Positions 8,678 through 17,684 of a DNA stretch of 64,000 nt are shown here, piece by piece. Positions within the stretch are counted from its first letter, which is position 1. Every line of letters begins with the position of its first letter. Both the position numbers and the translations under genes were made by a program. Below the pieces are notes generated by a model. The model was not told the origin of the DNA, ran no database searches, and saw nothing but the letters and a program-made list of their open reading frames with translations. The DNA comes from Desertifilum tharense IPPAS B-1220 (GTDB taxonomy: Bacteria; Cyanobacteriota; Cyanobacteriia; Cyanobacteriales; Desertifilaceae), in assembly GCF_001746915.1 (NCBI RefSeq), contig NZ_MJGC01000132.1, forward strand, positions 62,001-126,000, in the 5' to 3' direction.

Positions 8678-9565
8678 ATTGGTGCCGCGACTGTTCGTCG
8701 TGCCGTTTGTTACCCATCCCCGCACGGGCGAAGAAATCTCAACCCAAACGCGATTTCCACCGCCCCTAGAATCGGGCAGAACGCGCTCGTTACCCGTAAC
8801 CCGTACCTGTTGTTGGAACGTCACGCTACCCACTTGATCGCCATTGGGAGTGCGCTGGATAACTAACCCCTCTCGCCAAACCACCTGCCGACAAAGGTTT
8901 GGGGCAGGTGCGGGACGAGGAGTTGCAGGCGGTCGAGCCACAACGGTGCCGCAGGGCGCGAGGTTGCTTCCTCCGCCTTCCAAGCCGCTCGTTACCCAAC
9001 CGCGAACGGGCGAGGAAATCTCTGCCCACAAACGGTTCGCATTGCGATCGCGATCGAAGGTCGCTTGCTGGTTGCCAGTGAGCGTCACCTGTTGGGCATA
9101 GGCAACGCCGCCGACGCGATCGCCATTGGGGGCGCGTTTCACTTCCAAGCCTTCATCCCAACTCACTTGGCGGCAGGTATTGGCCGCAATGGGCGGACGA
9201 GGTTGGGGTTGAGGTTGGGGTTGAGGTTGGGGTTGGGGAGACGCCACCGGCTGCTCAACACAAGGTCTGAGGTCGCTCGCTTGTACAAAGCCTGTAATGG
9301 GGGAATCAACAGCGATCCAGCCGTTCACCCCATTATCAGCTAACCGCACGCGCTCATCAATTGATAAAGCGCTTAAGGGAGAATTGGTCGAGCGATCGCG
9401 ATAAATAAAGATATTGCGTCTTGCTGCCCGACATTGCCCGACCGTCGTTTGGGCCATTTCCACAGGGGCTGGTACTGGGGTTGCCAATACAGGGAACTGT
9501 ACCCCTAACAGCACCAGCGCCCCTAAAGATAACCAAGATTGATGCTTGTTACTCAGCCGAATCAC
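8660..9565 (-). CDS. Secreted SH3-domain protein, paralogue 1
   Basis: This 301-residue protein starts at a GTG preceded by GAGGAGG. It has a signal peptide (to about residue 29) and three SH3-like modules. The first (about 43-105) reads VGQCRAARRNIFIY...GWIAVDSPITGFVQASDLRPC, a pattern shared with the next three genes. After a proline-glutamine linker (repeated PQ dipeptides, about 110-125), two further mutually similar modules follow, each starting N-x-CRQV and ending SSPVRGWVT. Bacterial SH3 domains commonly bind peptidoglycan or proteins in the envelope, so an envelope location is likely. No catalytic domain is present. It is the last in a run of four paralogues reading leftward. Confidence 0.8.
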   Translation of the reverse strand: MIRLSNKHQSWLSLGALVLLGVQFPVLATPVPAPVEMAQTTVGQCRAARRNIFIYRDRSTNSPLSALSIDERVRLADNGVNGWIAVDSPITGFVQASDLRPCVEQPVASPQPQPQPQPQPQPRPPIAANTCRQVSWDEGLEVKRAPNGDRVGGVAYAQQVTLTGNQQATFDRDRNANRLWAEISSPVRGWVTSGLEGGGSNLAPCGTVVARPPATPRPAPAPNLCRQVVWREGLVIQRTPNGDQVGSVTFQQQVRVTGNERVLPDSRGGGNRVWVEISSPVRGWVTNGTTNSRGTNLGPCS

Positions 9566-9628
9566 GCCGTAACCTCCTCACGTTTTTAGATTGCGAATCT
9601 CACTAGCAAAGGGATAGACCCACCCCTC

Positions 9629-10444
9629 TTAGCGACAAGGGTTCGGAGTCAGGTTAGATTCATTCCCCACAAAACCGCTAGAAATCCAAGCATTAACGGG
9701 GCGGCTAATTTGCAACCAAACGCGATCGCCAATGGTGCGACGTTCTCCAGTAATGGTGACAGCTTCATTAAAACCAATTCCAGAACCCGTTACCGCACCT
9801 CCGGCTGATTGGTAAGTTCGCAAGCCATTGGCAACCGTGACGCGACAAACCCGTCCAGCCGTGCCATCAGTCCCGCCCGGACAGTTGGTGATATTGCGGT
9901 TTGTGCCAACGCCGCTAGAAATCCATCCCGCCGTCGGGCCTGTAATTTCGACCCAAGAACGTCCGGCGACGACGCGTTCTTCTGCACTTCTTAAGGTGAC
10001 TCGCTGACCTGAATTTAAGGTGCTAACGATCCGGGCGGTTTCGCTGGGGTTTGCCCGCACGTTCAAAGCCGTGGTGAGTTGGCGGCAGAGGTTGGCACCG
10101 GGTTGAGGTTGAGTTCCCGTACACGGCCGTAAATCTGCGGCTTGGACAAAGCCTGCTGTGGGGGCGCTAATCGCAATCCAGCCGCCCGATCCTTGATCGG
10201 CAAGGGTGACTTGGCTATTGGCGGGAATCGCTCGCAGGCGCGTTGAGGTGGTGGAACGTTCGCTATAAATAAAGATATCGCGAGTTGCCGCGCGGCATTG
10301 GCCGACCAGACCCTGAGCCAGTTGCAGTTCTGGGGGGGAAGGCGGTTGGGCGATCGCGCTTTGGGTTTGGACGAGATCGGCAGAGGCGATCGCTAAAGTG
10401 GAAAATAAAGCGAGGGTTGCCCCCCATTGACGATAGACGGACAT
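9629..10444 (-). CDS. Secreted SH3-domain protein, paralogue 2
   Basis: This 271-residue protein starts at the ATG at 10444, which has GAGGAG about 7 nt upstream; the frame continues upstream without such support. Its layout is a signal peptide, an SH3-like module with GQCRAATRDIFIYSERST and GFVQAADLRPC, a second SH3b module (LNVRANPSETARIVSTLNSGQRVTL ... WVEITGPTAGWI), and a third module starting CRVTVANGLRTYQSAGG. The second and third modules are close copies of those in the neighbouring paralogue 3, so the two genes come from a recent duplication. No enzyme domain is seen; an envelope or peptidoglycan-binding role is inferred from the SH3b family. Confidence 0.8.
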   Translation of the reverse strand: MSVYRQWGATLALFSTLAIASADLVQTQSAIAQPPSPPELQLAQGLVGQCRAATRDIFIYSERSTTSTRLRAIPANSQVTLADQGSGGWIAISAPTAGFVQAADLRPCTGTQPQPGANLCRQLTTALNVRANPSETARIVSTLNSGQRVTLRSAEERVVAGRSWVEITGPTAGWISSGVGTNRNITNCPGGTDGTAGRVCRVTVANGLRTYQSAGGAVTGSGIGFNEAVTITGERRTIGDRVWLQISRPVNAWISSGFVGNESNLTPNPCR

Positions 10445-10567
10445 CGGTTCGCTCCTCACAAAATGGATGCTCACTCAAAACTATCGGTTTTTCGGTTTTC
10501 AGCCAATCTATCTCTTGGAGCAGTCTAGAGTCTAGGGAATTTCCTAGACTCTTAAGGTTTGGCGCGC

Positions 10568-11386
10568 TTAACGGCAAGGGTTCGGCGTCAAGTTGGTTTC
10601 GTTACCCACAAAGCCGCTAGAAACCCAGGCATTGACGGGGCGCGTAATTTGCAACCAAACGCGATCGCCAATCACGCGCCGTTCTCCGGTAATGGTGACG
10701 GTTTCGTTAAAGCCAACGCCGGGAGCAATGGCAGCCCCTCCAGGCGATTGATGGGTTCGCAAGCCCAACGGATAGGTGACGCGACAAGCCCGACCTGTAA
10801 CGGGCGGAGTCCCCGGACAGTTTTCGATGTTTCTTTCTGTTCCGACCCCGCTGGAAATCCAGCCTGCTGTGGGCGCGCTAATCTCGACCCAAGAACGACC
10901 CGCAACCACCCGTTCTTCTGCGCTTCTGAGGGTGACGCGTTGGCCGGCGTTGAGGGTGGAGATATAGTTGCCGGTGGCGCTAGGGGTTGCCCGCACGTTG
11001 AGGGCAACTCGCAATTGACGGCACAAGTCAGAGGTGGGCGGTGCAGAGCCGCAGGGTTTTAAGTCGGCGGCTTGGACGAAACCTGTGGCCGGGGCGCTGA
11101 CTGCAATCCAACCGGCAGCCCCGTTATCGGCGAGGGTAACTTGGGCGTTGAGGGGTAAGGCGCGAATCCGGGTTGAATTGGTCGAGCGCTCGCTGTAGAT
11201 AAAGATATCCTGTTTGGCCGCGCGGCACTGACCGACAAGGGTTTGAGCAATTAAGGTGGGATTTTCAGCTTGGGCTATTTCTAAGTCTTGAGCGATCGCC
11301 GAAACCGGAATTGCAAAATCACCTGTCACTAAGGCAAGGGTTGCTAATAATGCCGTGGCTTGACCGGCCTGAAAAAGTTTATTCAT
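10568..11386 (-). CDS. Secreted SH3-domain protein, paralogue 3
   Basis: This 272-residue protein has GAGGAG upstream of its ATG and a signal peptide (MNKLFQAGQATALLATLALVTG). It has the same three-module order as paralogue 2: GQCRAAKQDIFIYSERSTNSTRIRALPLN with GFVQAADLKPC, then LNVRATPSATGNYISTLNAGQRVTL with WVEISAPTAGWISSGVG, then CRVTYPLGLRTHQSPGG and the ending NPCR. The DNA is also visibly similar to paralogue 2 across the last ~500 nt, indicating tandem duplication. Its own leader (11387-11680) suggests separate transcription from the gene upstream. Function unknown beyond SH3b-type binding in the envelope. Confidence 0.8.
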   Translation of the reverse strand: MNKLFQAGQATALLATLALVTGDFAIPVSAIAQDLEIAQAENPTLIAQTLVGQCRAAKQDIFIYSERSTNSTRIRALPLNAQVTLADNGAAGWIAVSAPATGFVQAADLKPCGSAPPTSDLCRQLRVALNVRATPSATGNYISTLNAGQRVTLRSAEERVVAGRSWVEISAPTAGWISSGVGTERNIENCPGTPPVTGRACRVTYPLGLRTHQSPGGAAIAPGVGFNETVTITGERRVIGDRVWLQITRPVNAWVSSGFVGNETNLTPNPCR

Positions 11387-11680
11387 AACTGGAACTCCTC
11401 ACGAATCGCGAAAATTTACTCGTTTAAGTCTGGTCTTCTTCTCCTTTGAAGATAACCAGAGAAGAATGGCAGCATCAATGTTATTTGAGCAAAATTTCAT
11501 ACAACTTACCAAAATTCATCGAATTCGGTTTGCTCCTGGGAAAAAATGCCCTCAACGGGTCTGAAAACGGGGCTGTCAACTGTAAAAACGTTAAGATTTG
11601 ACTAAATTTCGTCCGCGCTCAAGGAAAATTTGCAGCGATTTGTAACGGTTTAAAGGACGGATTGCAGCGCTAATTTTCAC

Positions 11681-12517
11681 CTAGGGACATTCTACGGGTT
11701 CTAAGTTTCTTCCCTCAATAAATCCTTGGGAAACCCACCCCGGAATCGGTGAAGTGACTTCAACCCAAGTTCGCCCTTCGGAATCGACATTCGTAGCGGG
11801 GGGATTGCTGCGGAGTCTGACAATATCCCCCGGTAAAAGAACGCCAATCGAACGCGCTAGCAATAGCGGCCGCACTCGCACGTTTAGACCTTCTCCCACA
11901 AATTCTGTGACTCGGCGACACTGTAACGGATTAGTGGCAACGGGTGGGTTAGGACGAACTGCATTCGGCGCACAGGGTCTTAGGGTTGCGGCTTGCACGT
12001 AGCCTTGAATGGGAGAACGAATCATCACCCAGCCTTCAGCACCACCGCTGGCTAAGGTGACTGTTTCGTTCGGGAGCAAACTGCGGGTTCGGGTGGCGTT
12101 GGTTGACGGACTATCATAGATAAAGGTATCTCGATTGGTCGCGCGGCATTGACCCTCTAGCGGATCGCCGCAGGGTTTGAGATCGTTGGTTTGGATAAAG
12201 CCGCTGATCGGTTGGTCAATAGCAATCCAACCGTTCAAGCCGTTGTCCGCTAATCGGACTTGTTCATCAACTAGCAAGCTTCTGACGCGGGTAGAATTGG
12301 GCGATCGCTCGTTATAAATGAAGGTACTGCGACTCGCCGCGCGACATTGACCCACTAGACTGGGGTTCGGTTGAGAAGATTGTGCAGTCAATGCTGCCGG
12401 TTGTTCTGGTAAACCAGCCCAGGCGGTGAATGACCCACACGCAAAGATCGGGGAAAAACACAAGGAGGCGATCCCTACAGGAATCGCCAATCCGGCGATT
12501 TGATTGTTTTGGCTCAC
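11681..12517 (-). CDS. Secreted SH3-domain protein, paralogue 4
   Basis: This 278-residue protein is counted from a GTG at 12517, chosen because AGGAG lies 6 nt upstream; an ATG at 12541 would add eight residues. After a hydrophobic N-terminus it has two consecutive copies of the shared module (GQCRAASRSTFIYNERS ... GFIQTNDLKPC, then GQCRATNRDTFIYDSPS ... GYVQAATLRPC). A more standard SH3b domain follows (EGLNVRVRPLLLARSIGVLLPGD ... WVEVTSPIPGWV). It is the most divergent of the four paralogues. About 290 nt of gene-free, AT-rich DNA separate it from paralogue 3. Confidence 0.78.
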   Translation of the reverse strand: MSQNNQIAGLAIPVGIASLCFSPIFACGSFTAWAGLPEQPAALTAQSSQPNPSLVGQCRAASRSTFIYNERSPNSTRVRSLLVDEQVRLADNGLNGWIAIDQPISGFIQTNDLKPCGDPLEGQCRATNRDTFIYDSPSTNATRTRSLLPNETVTLASGGAEGWVMIRSPIQGYVQAATLRPCAPNAVRPNPPVATNPLQCRRVTEFVGEGLNVRVRPLLLARSIGVLLPGDIVRLRSNPPATNVDSEGRTWVEVTSPIPGWVSQGFIEGRNLEPVECP

Positions 12518-12734
12518 GGGGTTCTCCTGAAAATCAATCATCTAATGGAAGCCTACACTATAGTCGGGCTAAGGGATAAGGACGATTGAGACGGCCCGAA
12601 CTACTGGGCTAGAAAAGTTTCTCCCAAACCAAGCGATAGACCAAAACGCGATAGCCTAAAGCTGAGAAAGTCAACTTCTATGGCGTGCATCCCACCTGTT
12701 TTCAGACTATGAATGTTGTTAGGAAGCCACTCCC

Positions 12735-13748
12735 GTGAAGCGTCAAGCAATTTGGAACCTGTTAAAAGAAACGTTTGCTCAATGGCAAGAAGATAAAATT
12801 CCTTTGTTGGCTGCGGCTTTAGCCTACTACACGGTCTTTTCGCTGGCTCCGCTGTTGATTATTGCGATCGCGATCGCGGGGTTTGTTCTCGGTCAAGATA
12901 CCGTACAAACTCAGCTTGTCGAGCAACTTCAAGATTTAATTGGTCGTGAAGGAGCGCAAGCTATTCGCACGATGATTGATAATGCCTATGAGCCAACTTC
13001 TAACCTAATTGCAGCGATTATCGGAGCCATTACTCTCCTGTTTGGCGCAACCACAGTATTCGCTCAACTCAAAGAAGCCTTAAATATTATTTGGAAAGTG
13101 ACGCCTCAACCCGGAAGACCCGTTAGAGGTTTTGTCAAAGCCCGACTTCTGTCATTTACCCTAGTTTTGGGACTTGGCTTTTTATTACTCGTTTCGCTGT
13201 TAGCCAGCGCGATCTTAGCTGGAATTAGTCGCTGGTTAGAAGGGTTATTAACGACTCCGCCTTGGGTTTGGCAATTGATTGATTTGGGTTTGTCTTTCAG
13301 TGTCATTACCCTACTGTTTGCCTTGATTTATAAACTCCTTCCCGATGCCAAGATTGCCTGGACGGATGTAGGAGTTGGTGCGGCGATTACTTCGGTTCTG
13401 TTCACCATTGGTAAGTTTTTAATTGGTTTATATTTAGGCAATAGCGGGATTGCCTCGGCTTATGGCGCGGCGGGTTCTTTTGTGGTGATTCTGATTTGGA
13501 TTTTTTACTCTGCTCAACTGTTACTAACGGGCGCTGAATTTACTCAAGTTTGGGCGAATCGGTATGGTTCTAGAATTCGTCCGCGACGCAGCCTTGCGAT
13601 TGCACCCGATAACCTACATCGAGTTGAAGCGCCGCCCAAACGAACTCCAGGAAGCAGACGCCGTAAAATTCTGAAAAATATTCGCAAGCGAACTCAAAAA
13701 AATCAAAAGCATCATCAAGATTTTCCTAAAAAATCCCCCCTGGATTAA
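12735..13748 (+). CDS. YihY/BrkB family inner-membrane protein
   Basis: This 337-residue protein starts with GTG (AGGAAG lies about 10 nt upstream). It has six predicted membrane spans and the family hallmarks DKIPLLAAALAYYTVFSLAPLLI near the N-terminus, the GATTVFAQLKEALNIIWKV segment, and a final span followed by LLTGAEFTQVWANRYG. The C-terminal ~50 residues are very basic (RRRKILKNIRKRTQKNQK). The family was once annotated as ribonuclease BN, which was an error; its role is unresolved. A second YihY gene occurs at 41974-42984. It is divergent from the SH3 cluster and followed by the radical SAM gene after about 60 nt. Confidence 0.9.
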   Translation: MKRQAIWNLLKETFAQWQEDKIPLLAAALAYYTVFSLAPLLIIAIAIAGFVLGQDTVQTQLVEQLQDLIGREGAQAIRTMIDNAYEPTSNLIAAIIGAITLLFGATTVFAQLKEALNIIWKVTPQPGRPVRGFVKARLLSFTLVLGLGFLLLVSLLASAILAGISRWLEGLLTTPPWVWQLIDLGLSFSVITLLFALIYKLLPDAKIAWTDVGVGAAITSVLFTIGKFLIGLYLGNSGIASAYGAAGSFVVILIWIFYSAQLLLTGAEFTQVWANRYGSRIRPRRSLAIAPDNLHRVEAPPKRTPGSRRRKILKNIRKRTQKNQKHHQDFPKKSPLD

Positions 13749-13805
13749 ATGAAGTTACGCGATTAATTGATTACAATCGAGAAGTGTTCACGCTTAGGTT
13801 TTGCT

Positions 13806-14792
13806 ATGACTCAAACTGCGATCGCCCCTTTCAAAGAAAAGTTAGCTCATCCTTTAACCAAAAATAAAATTACCGTTTTACAAGTTAACTTAGGAAAACG
13901 CTGTAATTTAGCGTGCAGCCATTGCCATGTAGAAGCGGGCCCCAAACGAACCGAAGAACTATCACCCGAAATTTGTCAGCAGCTTATTGAGGTTATTCAT
14001 CGCTTTCCCCAAATTCAAACGGTCGATTTAACGGGGGGTGCGCCTGAGATGAATTATGGATTTAGACCTCTTGTAGAAGCGGCTCGATCGGAGGATAAAG
14101 AGGTCATTGTTCGCTCTAATTTAACGATTTTCTTTGAGCCTGGTTTTACCGATTTACCAGAATATTTTGCTAAAAATCGCCTCCGAGTCGTTGCTTCTTT
14201 ACCCTGTTATTTAGAAGATAATGTCGATCGGATGCGGGGTAGCGGCGTTTATCAAGCATCAATCCAAGCCTTACAAAAGCTCAATCAACTGGGCTATGGG
14301 CATCAACCGGAGTTAATCTTAGATTTGGTGTTTAATCCTCAAGTTCCTCAGAGCGATCGCTTTTCTCTAACGCCGCAACAACAGAAGCTAGAACAAGACT
14401 ATAAGCAATTTCTGCGAGAAAATTTTGCGATTGAATTCAATCAGTTATTTACAATTACGAATTTACCTATTGGGCGAACCAAGTTTCAGTTAAAGAAACA
14501 GAAAATTCACAACGCTTATCTAGGCTTTCTGGAATCTAATTTCAACCCAACAACGGTCGATTACTTGATGTGTCGCAACGAACTGTCCGTTGATTATTTG
14601 GGGAATATTTTTGACTGCGACTTTAATCAAATGGAAAACCTACCCGCTAGGATGCCCAATGGAGAAGCTTTAACGGTTGCCAAATTACTAGAACTCAATA
14701 ACTTAGATGTGTTAGCAGAAGTGCAAACCGCACCCTATTGTTATGGATGTACAGCAGGGTGCGGTTCAAGTTGTGGCGGCGCTTTAATCTAA
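13806..14792 (+). CDS. arsS: Radical SAM protein, ArsS-like (arsenosugar biosynthesis type)
   Basis: This 328-residue enzyme has the radical SAM cluster motif Cys33-x3-Cys37-x2-Cys40 in GKRCNLACSHCHVEAGP, an LTGGAPE motif, and a C-terminal Cys-rich extension (YLMCRNELSVDYLGNIFDCDFNQ ... PYCYGCTAGCGSSCGG) of the DUF3641/SPASM type. Family members join the adenosyl group to methylated arsenic in arsenosugar synthesis. No arsM methyltransferase lies beside it here, so the partner must be elsewhere or the activity may differ. The ATG at 13806 is preferred to an upstream in-frame start at 13767. Its stop overlaps the stop of the convergent invertase gene by 4 nt. Confidence 0.85.
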   Translation: MTQTAIAPFKEKLAHPLTKNKITVLQVNLGKRCNLACSHCHVEAGPKRTEELSPEICQQLIEVIHRFPQIQTVDLTGGAPEMNYGFRPLVEAARSEDKEVIVRSNLTIFFEPGFTDLPEYFAKNRLRVVASLPCYLEDNVDRMRGSGVYQASIQALQKLNQLGYGHQPELILDLVFNPQVPQSDRFSLTPQQQKLEQDYKQFLRENFAIEFNQLFTITNLPIGRTKFQLKKQKIHNAYLGFLESNFNPTTVDYLMCRNELSVDYLGNIFDCDFNQMENLPARMPNGEALTVAKLLELNNLDVLAEVQTAPYCYGCTAGCGSSCGGALI

Positions 14793-16144
14793 AAATCGAA
14801 CCAACTGAGATACTTCGGATCGTTGAGGAAGGCATCGGCGACAATGAAACTCGCAAACGTCCAAGTTTGGTAGCGGCGTGCTTCCTTACCGATGAGTCGC
14901 CCAGATTTACCATCATAGTATTCGGGCCAGCGATCGAGTTGCAGGCGTTGTTGCGCGACTTCAATGGCAGATTTGGCTAAATCGAGTCTTTGCGCTTTTT
15001 GGGCGGCTGCAACCAACAACCAGAGCAACACCGGCCAGTTGCCGCCATTATGATACGACCAGGGAATATTTTTGGGGTCGCAACCCGTCACCGCGCGCCA
15101 TTCTTCTCCTTGAATTGCGGGATAGCAGATTTTCATCGGCATATAGCCAATTAAATCGTGCCAGCGTTCCTCAATCAGATTCATAATGCTTTGAGTTTCT
15201 GACTCGCTAGCTAAGGAGGTGATAATGGCTAGGAGATTTCCCAACGCAAAGAAGCGAAAATCCATCCTGCCAGGGCCGAGATTACCTGCTAAATAGCCCC
15301 CATTTTCGGGCAACCACTCCGTCAGCCAGTGAGGAATCGACTCTGCATAGATATTAAACTTATTGGCAACCTCTGCGCCAAATTCATCGCCCACAAAGCG
15401 ATAGATTTCATTGAGGCGCTGCAAGTCAATCCAGTAGTATTCGCGAACGTGGTACGTTAGGGCATTGAGACGTTGCTCTAGTGCCTCGCAATAATTTTCT
15501 GAGTCAAATTCGGGTAATAGGAGTTCTTTGGCAGCTTTGAGGGCAGCGTAGAATAGGACCTGAATTTCCAAGGGATGTTCGTAAACCCCCATACGACGGT
15601 CAATCATGAAAGCCCCATCGGGGACTAGCATCGTGGGGAACATGGCAAACCGATGCACCAGGCACATCTCTAAAATGAGTTTAATGCCTTCTTGGAATTC
15701 GGGTTTGCAAGCGAGGTCGCAGTCTTCAGAAGTTTTAGTATAGGCGCGCAGTAGCACTATCCACCATAAACAAGAGTCTACAGGCGGGACTTTAGCGATC
15801 GCGCTTTCCCCAAAATCGACAAATAGTTTATCCTCACCCTCATGATGCTCAACCTTAAAGCTAGCAGGCATCAACCCAGGCCCCGGACTAAAAAAGTCCA
15901 TTTGGGGTTCGTGGCTTTGCATCGCTAAGGTTTCAATCAAGAAATTACGGACAATTTCTGTATCGCCACGAATCAGAAACGCTAAGGCAGAGGGGACAAA
16001 ATCCCGAATAAAGCACTGATCGTAATTTAACGCCTTGAGTTCTGGATCGCTAGCCGCCACCGTTCCCACGGGACGCCCTTGATAGGCAAAAATTGACTCA
16101 TCGAGTTTTTGCCAAGCTTCCGTTAATAAATCGCTAGAAGTCAT
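14789..16144 (-). CDS. Alkaline/neutral invertase (glycoside hydrolase family 100)
   Basis: This 451-residue cytoplasmic enzyme hydrolyses sucrose to glucose and fructose. Family features include an (alpha/alpha)6-barrel sequence with LNYDQCFIRDFVPSALAFLIRG, the PVDSCLWWIVLLRAY region, DRRMGVYEHPLEIQ, and the C-terminal IPWSYHNGGNWPVLLWLL and RYQTWTFASFIVAD segments. Its length is normal for cyanobacterial InvA/InvB-type proteins, and no transit or signal peptide is present. It is the last gene of a five-gene minus-strand run (SDR, GH63, reductase, small protein, invertase) and starts 2 nt after the stop of the 54-aa gene, so translational coupling is likely. Confidence 0.93.
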   Translation of the reverse strand: MTSSDLLTEAWQKLDESIFAYQGRPVGTVAASDPELKALNYDQCFIRDFVPSALAFLIRGDTEIVRNFLIETLAMQSHEPQMDFFSPGPGLMPASFKVEHHEGEDKLFVDFGESAIAKVPPVDSCLWWIVLLRAYTKTSEDCDLACKPEFQEGIKLILEMCLVHRFAMFPTMLVPDGAFMIDRRMGVYEHPLEIQVLFYAALKAAKELLLPEFDSENYCEALEQRLNALTYHVREYYWIDLQRLNEIYRFVGDEFGAEVANKFNIYAESIPHWLTEWLPENGGYLAGNLGPGRMDFRFFALGNLLAIITSLASESETQSIMNLIEERWHDLIGYMPMKICYPAIQGEEWRAVTGCDPKNIPWSYHNGGNWPVLLWLLVAAAQKAQRLDLAKSAIEVAQQRLQLDRWPEYYDGKSGRLIGKEARRYQTWTFASFIVADAFLNDPKYLSWFDF

Positions 16145-16146
16145 AC

Positions 16147-16311
16147 CTATTTCAATGAAAGTGTGTGAATTCGTTCCTCAGCTTCTGTCCTAGAAAGATC
16201 TACCTGGGGATTAGACGCAGGACGACTTTGCACCCAGGCAAATAGGGCACTCCCGCCCACTAAGATGAGTGCGATCGCGCTAGCAATTTGCAGCATGATA
16301 CTGTAACGCAT
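16147..16311 (-). CDS. 54-residue single-span membrane protein in the sugar operon
   Basis: This short gene begins with ATG at 16311, 12 nt after the stop of the reductase gene, and ends 2 nt before the invertase ATG, so it fills the gap between them exactly. The product starts MRYSIMLQIASAIALILVGG, has one membrane segment (about residues 5-26) and a polar C-terminal half (VDLSRTEAEERIHTLS). A purine-rich stretch (GAAGGGGG) serves as ribosome binding site. I do not recognise a family. The tight fit inside the operon is the main evidence that it is real. It could anchor or assist the neighbouring membrane reductase, but that is a guess. Confidence 0.6.
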   Translation of the reverse strand: MRYSIMLQIASAIALILVGGSALFAWVQSRPASNPQVDLSRTEAEERIHTLSLK

Positions 16312-16323
16312 AAAATCCCCCTT

Positions 16324-17661
16324 CTAGACCAGATTGAAGTGTTCCATGTGGACGTTGGTGACGGGAACCTCTAGTTCGTGCAGGGCCGCTTCCACTTGAT
16401 CCATCATTTTTGGCGAGGCGCAGATAAAATATTGCCGACTGCCTCGGTGACGCGGTAGATAGCGTTCTAGCAAGTCTTTATCTACATAACCCGTTTCCCC
16501 AGACCAATCATCCGAGGGTTTCCGCAGAACGTGAACCACCTTTAAGTCAATTTTGTCTTTCAAGGCTTCCAATTCATCGCGGAAGGTGATATCGTCCCAA
16601 CTGCGACTGCCATAAATCAATACAAATGGACGGTCATCTTCGCGTTCTGCGGCCGTCGCCAACATACTCATAATTGGAGTAATGCCAATTCCCCCGGCAA
16701 TTAACACAAACCCTGCCGAGTCCCAATAACGGTCAATCGTAAATACGCCGTAGGGGCCATCTAGAAAGGCTTTGGTTCCCGGCTTAATATCTTTCACCGT
16801 CTTGGTAAAATCGCCTAAAGCCTTGATACTAAACTCAATGCGTTCGGAATGGTCGCCACTCGAAGACATAGAAAAGGGATGTTCTCGCATCCGAAATGGG
16901 GAAATATCCACCGTGATCCAAGCAAATTGACCGGGATGGAAGGTAAACCCATCATGACCGCGCGGACGAAGTGCTAAAGTCCAAACATCCCCCCGCTGTT
17001 CGATGACTTCTTCCACCAAGTAGGGTTTTTTCAGCATGAACCAGGGCTTAACGACGCGCACGTAAATCAGCAGCCAGAGGGCGAGTAATCCCATCCCACA
17101 CCACAGCACCATCTTCCAAAAGAAAGCAAGGTAATTCTGCACTAAGATGGCGTGAGTTAATCCTAATCCTACGGCAAGGACGGCGAAAATTCCGTGAGCA
17201 ATGCGCCATCCTTCGTAGGGAATCTTTAATTTCTGACGCCAAACGGACGTTACCACTAAGGCAATTAAGGCTACTGTTGCAGTTACGGCCGCCCGCGCCC
17301 GCCACGGGGCTTCAAAAACGTTCAACAGCCCTAATGTTTCGGGGTCATGAACGAATAAAATAATCGGGTGAATCAGCACAAATGCAAAAGCCACTAGCGA
17401 GATATAGCGGTGGAATTGCAAAATGATATCGACGCCGTAGGAGGCTTCAATCCGATTGATCCGGGCGGTTAGGGCAAATTGTAGCATCATCATTGCCAAG
17501 CCAATGAACCCTAAAGCAACGGATAATTCAATCCAGAAGCTTCTGCCTTGGGGAACCGGATGAAGTAGCAGAATGACTAGGGGGAGTGAGGTAATGAACA
17601 GGTAAATTGCAATCCAAAAGGTGGCGATCGCAACTGGACTTTTCTTTAATAGACTTTGCAT
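16324..17661 (-). CDS. Ferric-reductase-like transmembrane flavocytochrome oxidoreductase
   Basis: This 445-residue protein is counted from the ATG at 17661, with GAGGAGG upstream. The N-terminal half has about six membrane spans with paired His residues on two helices (LQFHRYISLVAFAFVLIHPI and GWRIAHGIFAVLAVGLGLTHAI), which suit bis-haem binding. The C-terminal half is a ferredoxin-NADP reductase-type module: FAD-binding REHPFSMSS, then the NAD(P) segment GGIGITPIMSMLA and a final CASPKMMDQVE. Such proteins pass electrons from NAD(P)H through flavin and haem across a membrane; relatives include ferric reductases and NADPH oxidases. The substrate is unknown. It is the third gene of the sugar-oxidation operon. 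Confidence 0.85.
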   Translation of the reverse strand: MQSLLKKSPVAIATFWIAIYLFITSLPLVILLLHPVPQGRSFWIELSVALGFIGLAMMMLQFALTARINRIEASYGVDIILQFHRYISLVAFAFVLIHPIILFVHDPETLGLLNVFEAPWRARAAVTATVALIALVVTSVWRQKLKIPYEGWRIAHGIFAVLAVGLGLTHAILVQNYLAFFWKMVLWCGMGLLALWLLIYVRVVKPWFMLKKPYLVEEVIEQRGDVWTLALRPRGHDGFTFHPGQFAWITVDISPFRMREHPFSMSSSGDHSERIEFSIKALGDFTKTVKDIKPGTKAFLDGPYGVFTIDRYWDSAGFVLIAGGIGITPIMSMLATAAEREDDRPFVLIYGSRSWDDITFRDELEALKDKIDLKVVHVLRKPSDDWSGETGYVDKDLLERYLPRHRGSRQYFICASPKMMDQVEAALHELEVPVTNVHMEHFNLV

Positions 17662-17684
17662 AACTGCCTTCCTCCTCGATTCCT

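Noticed and set aside
11389..11400. ACTCCTCAC motif resembling the Yfr1 small RNA loop
   Set aside because: It is the complement of the GAGGAGT ribosome binding site of the minus-strand SH3 gene, and no Yfr1-like stems surround it.
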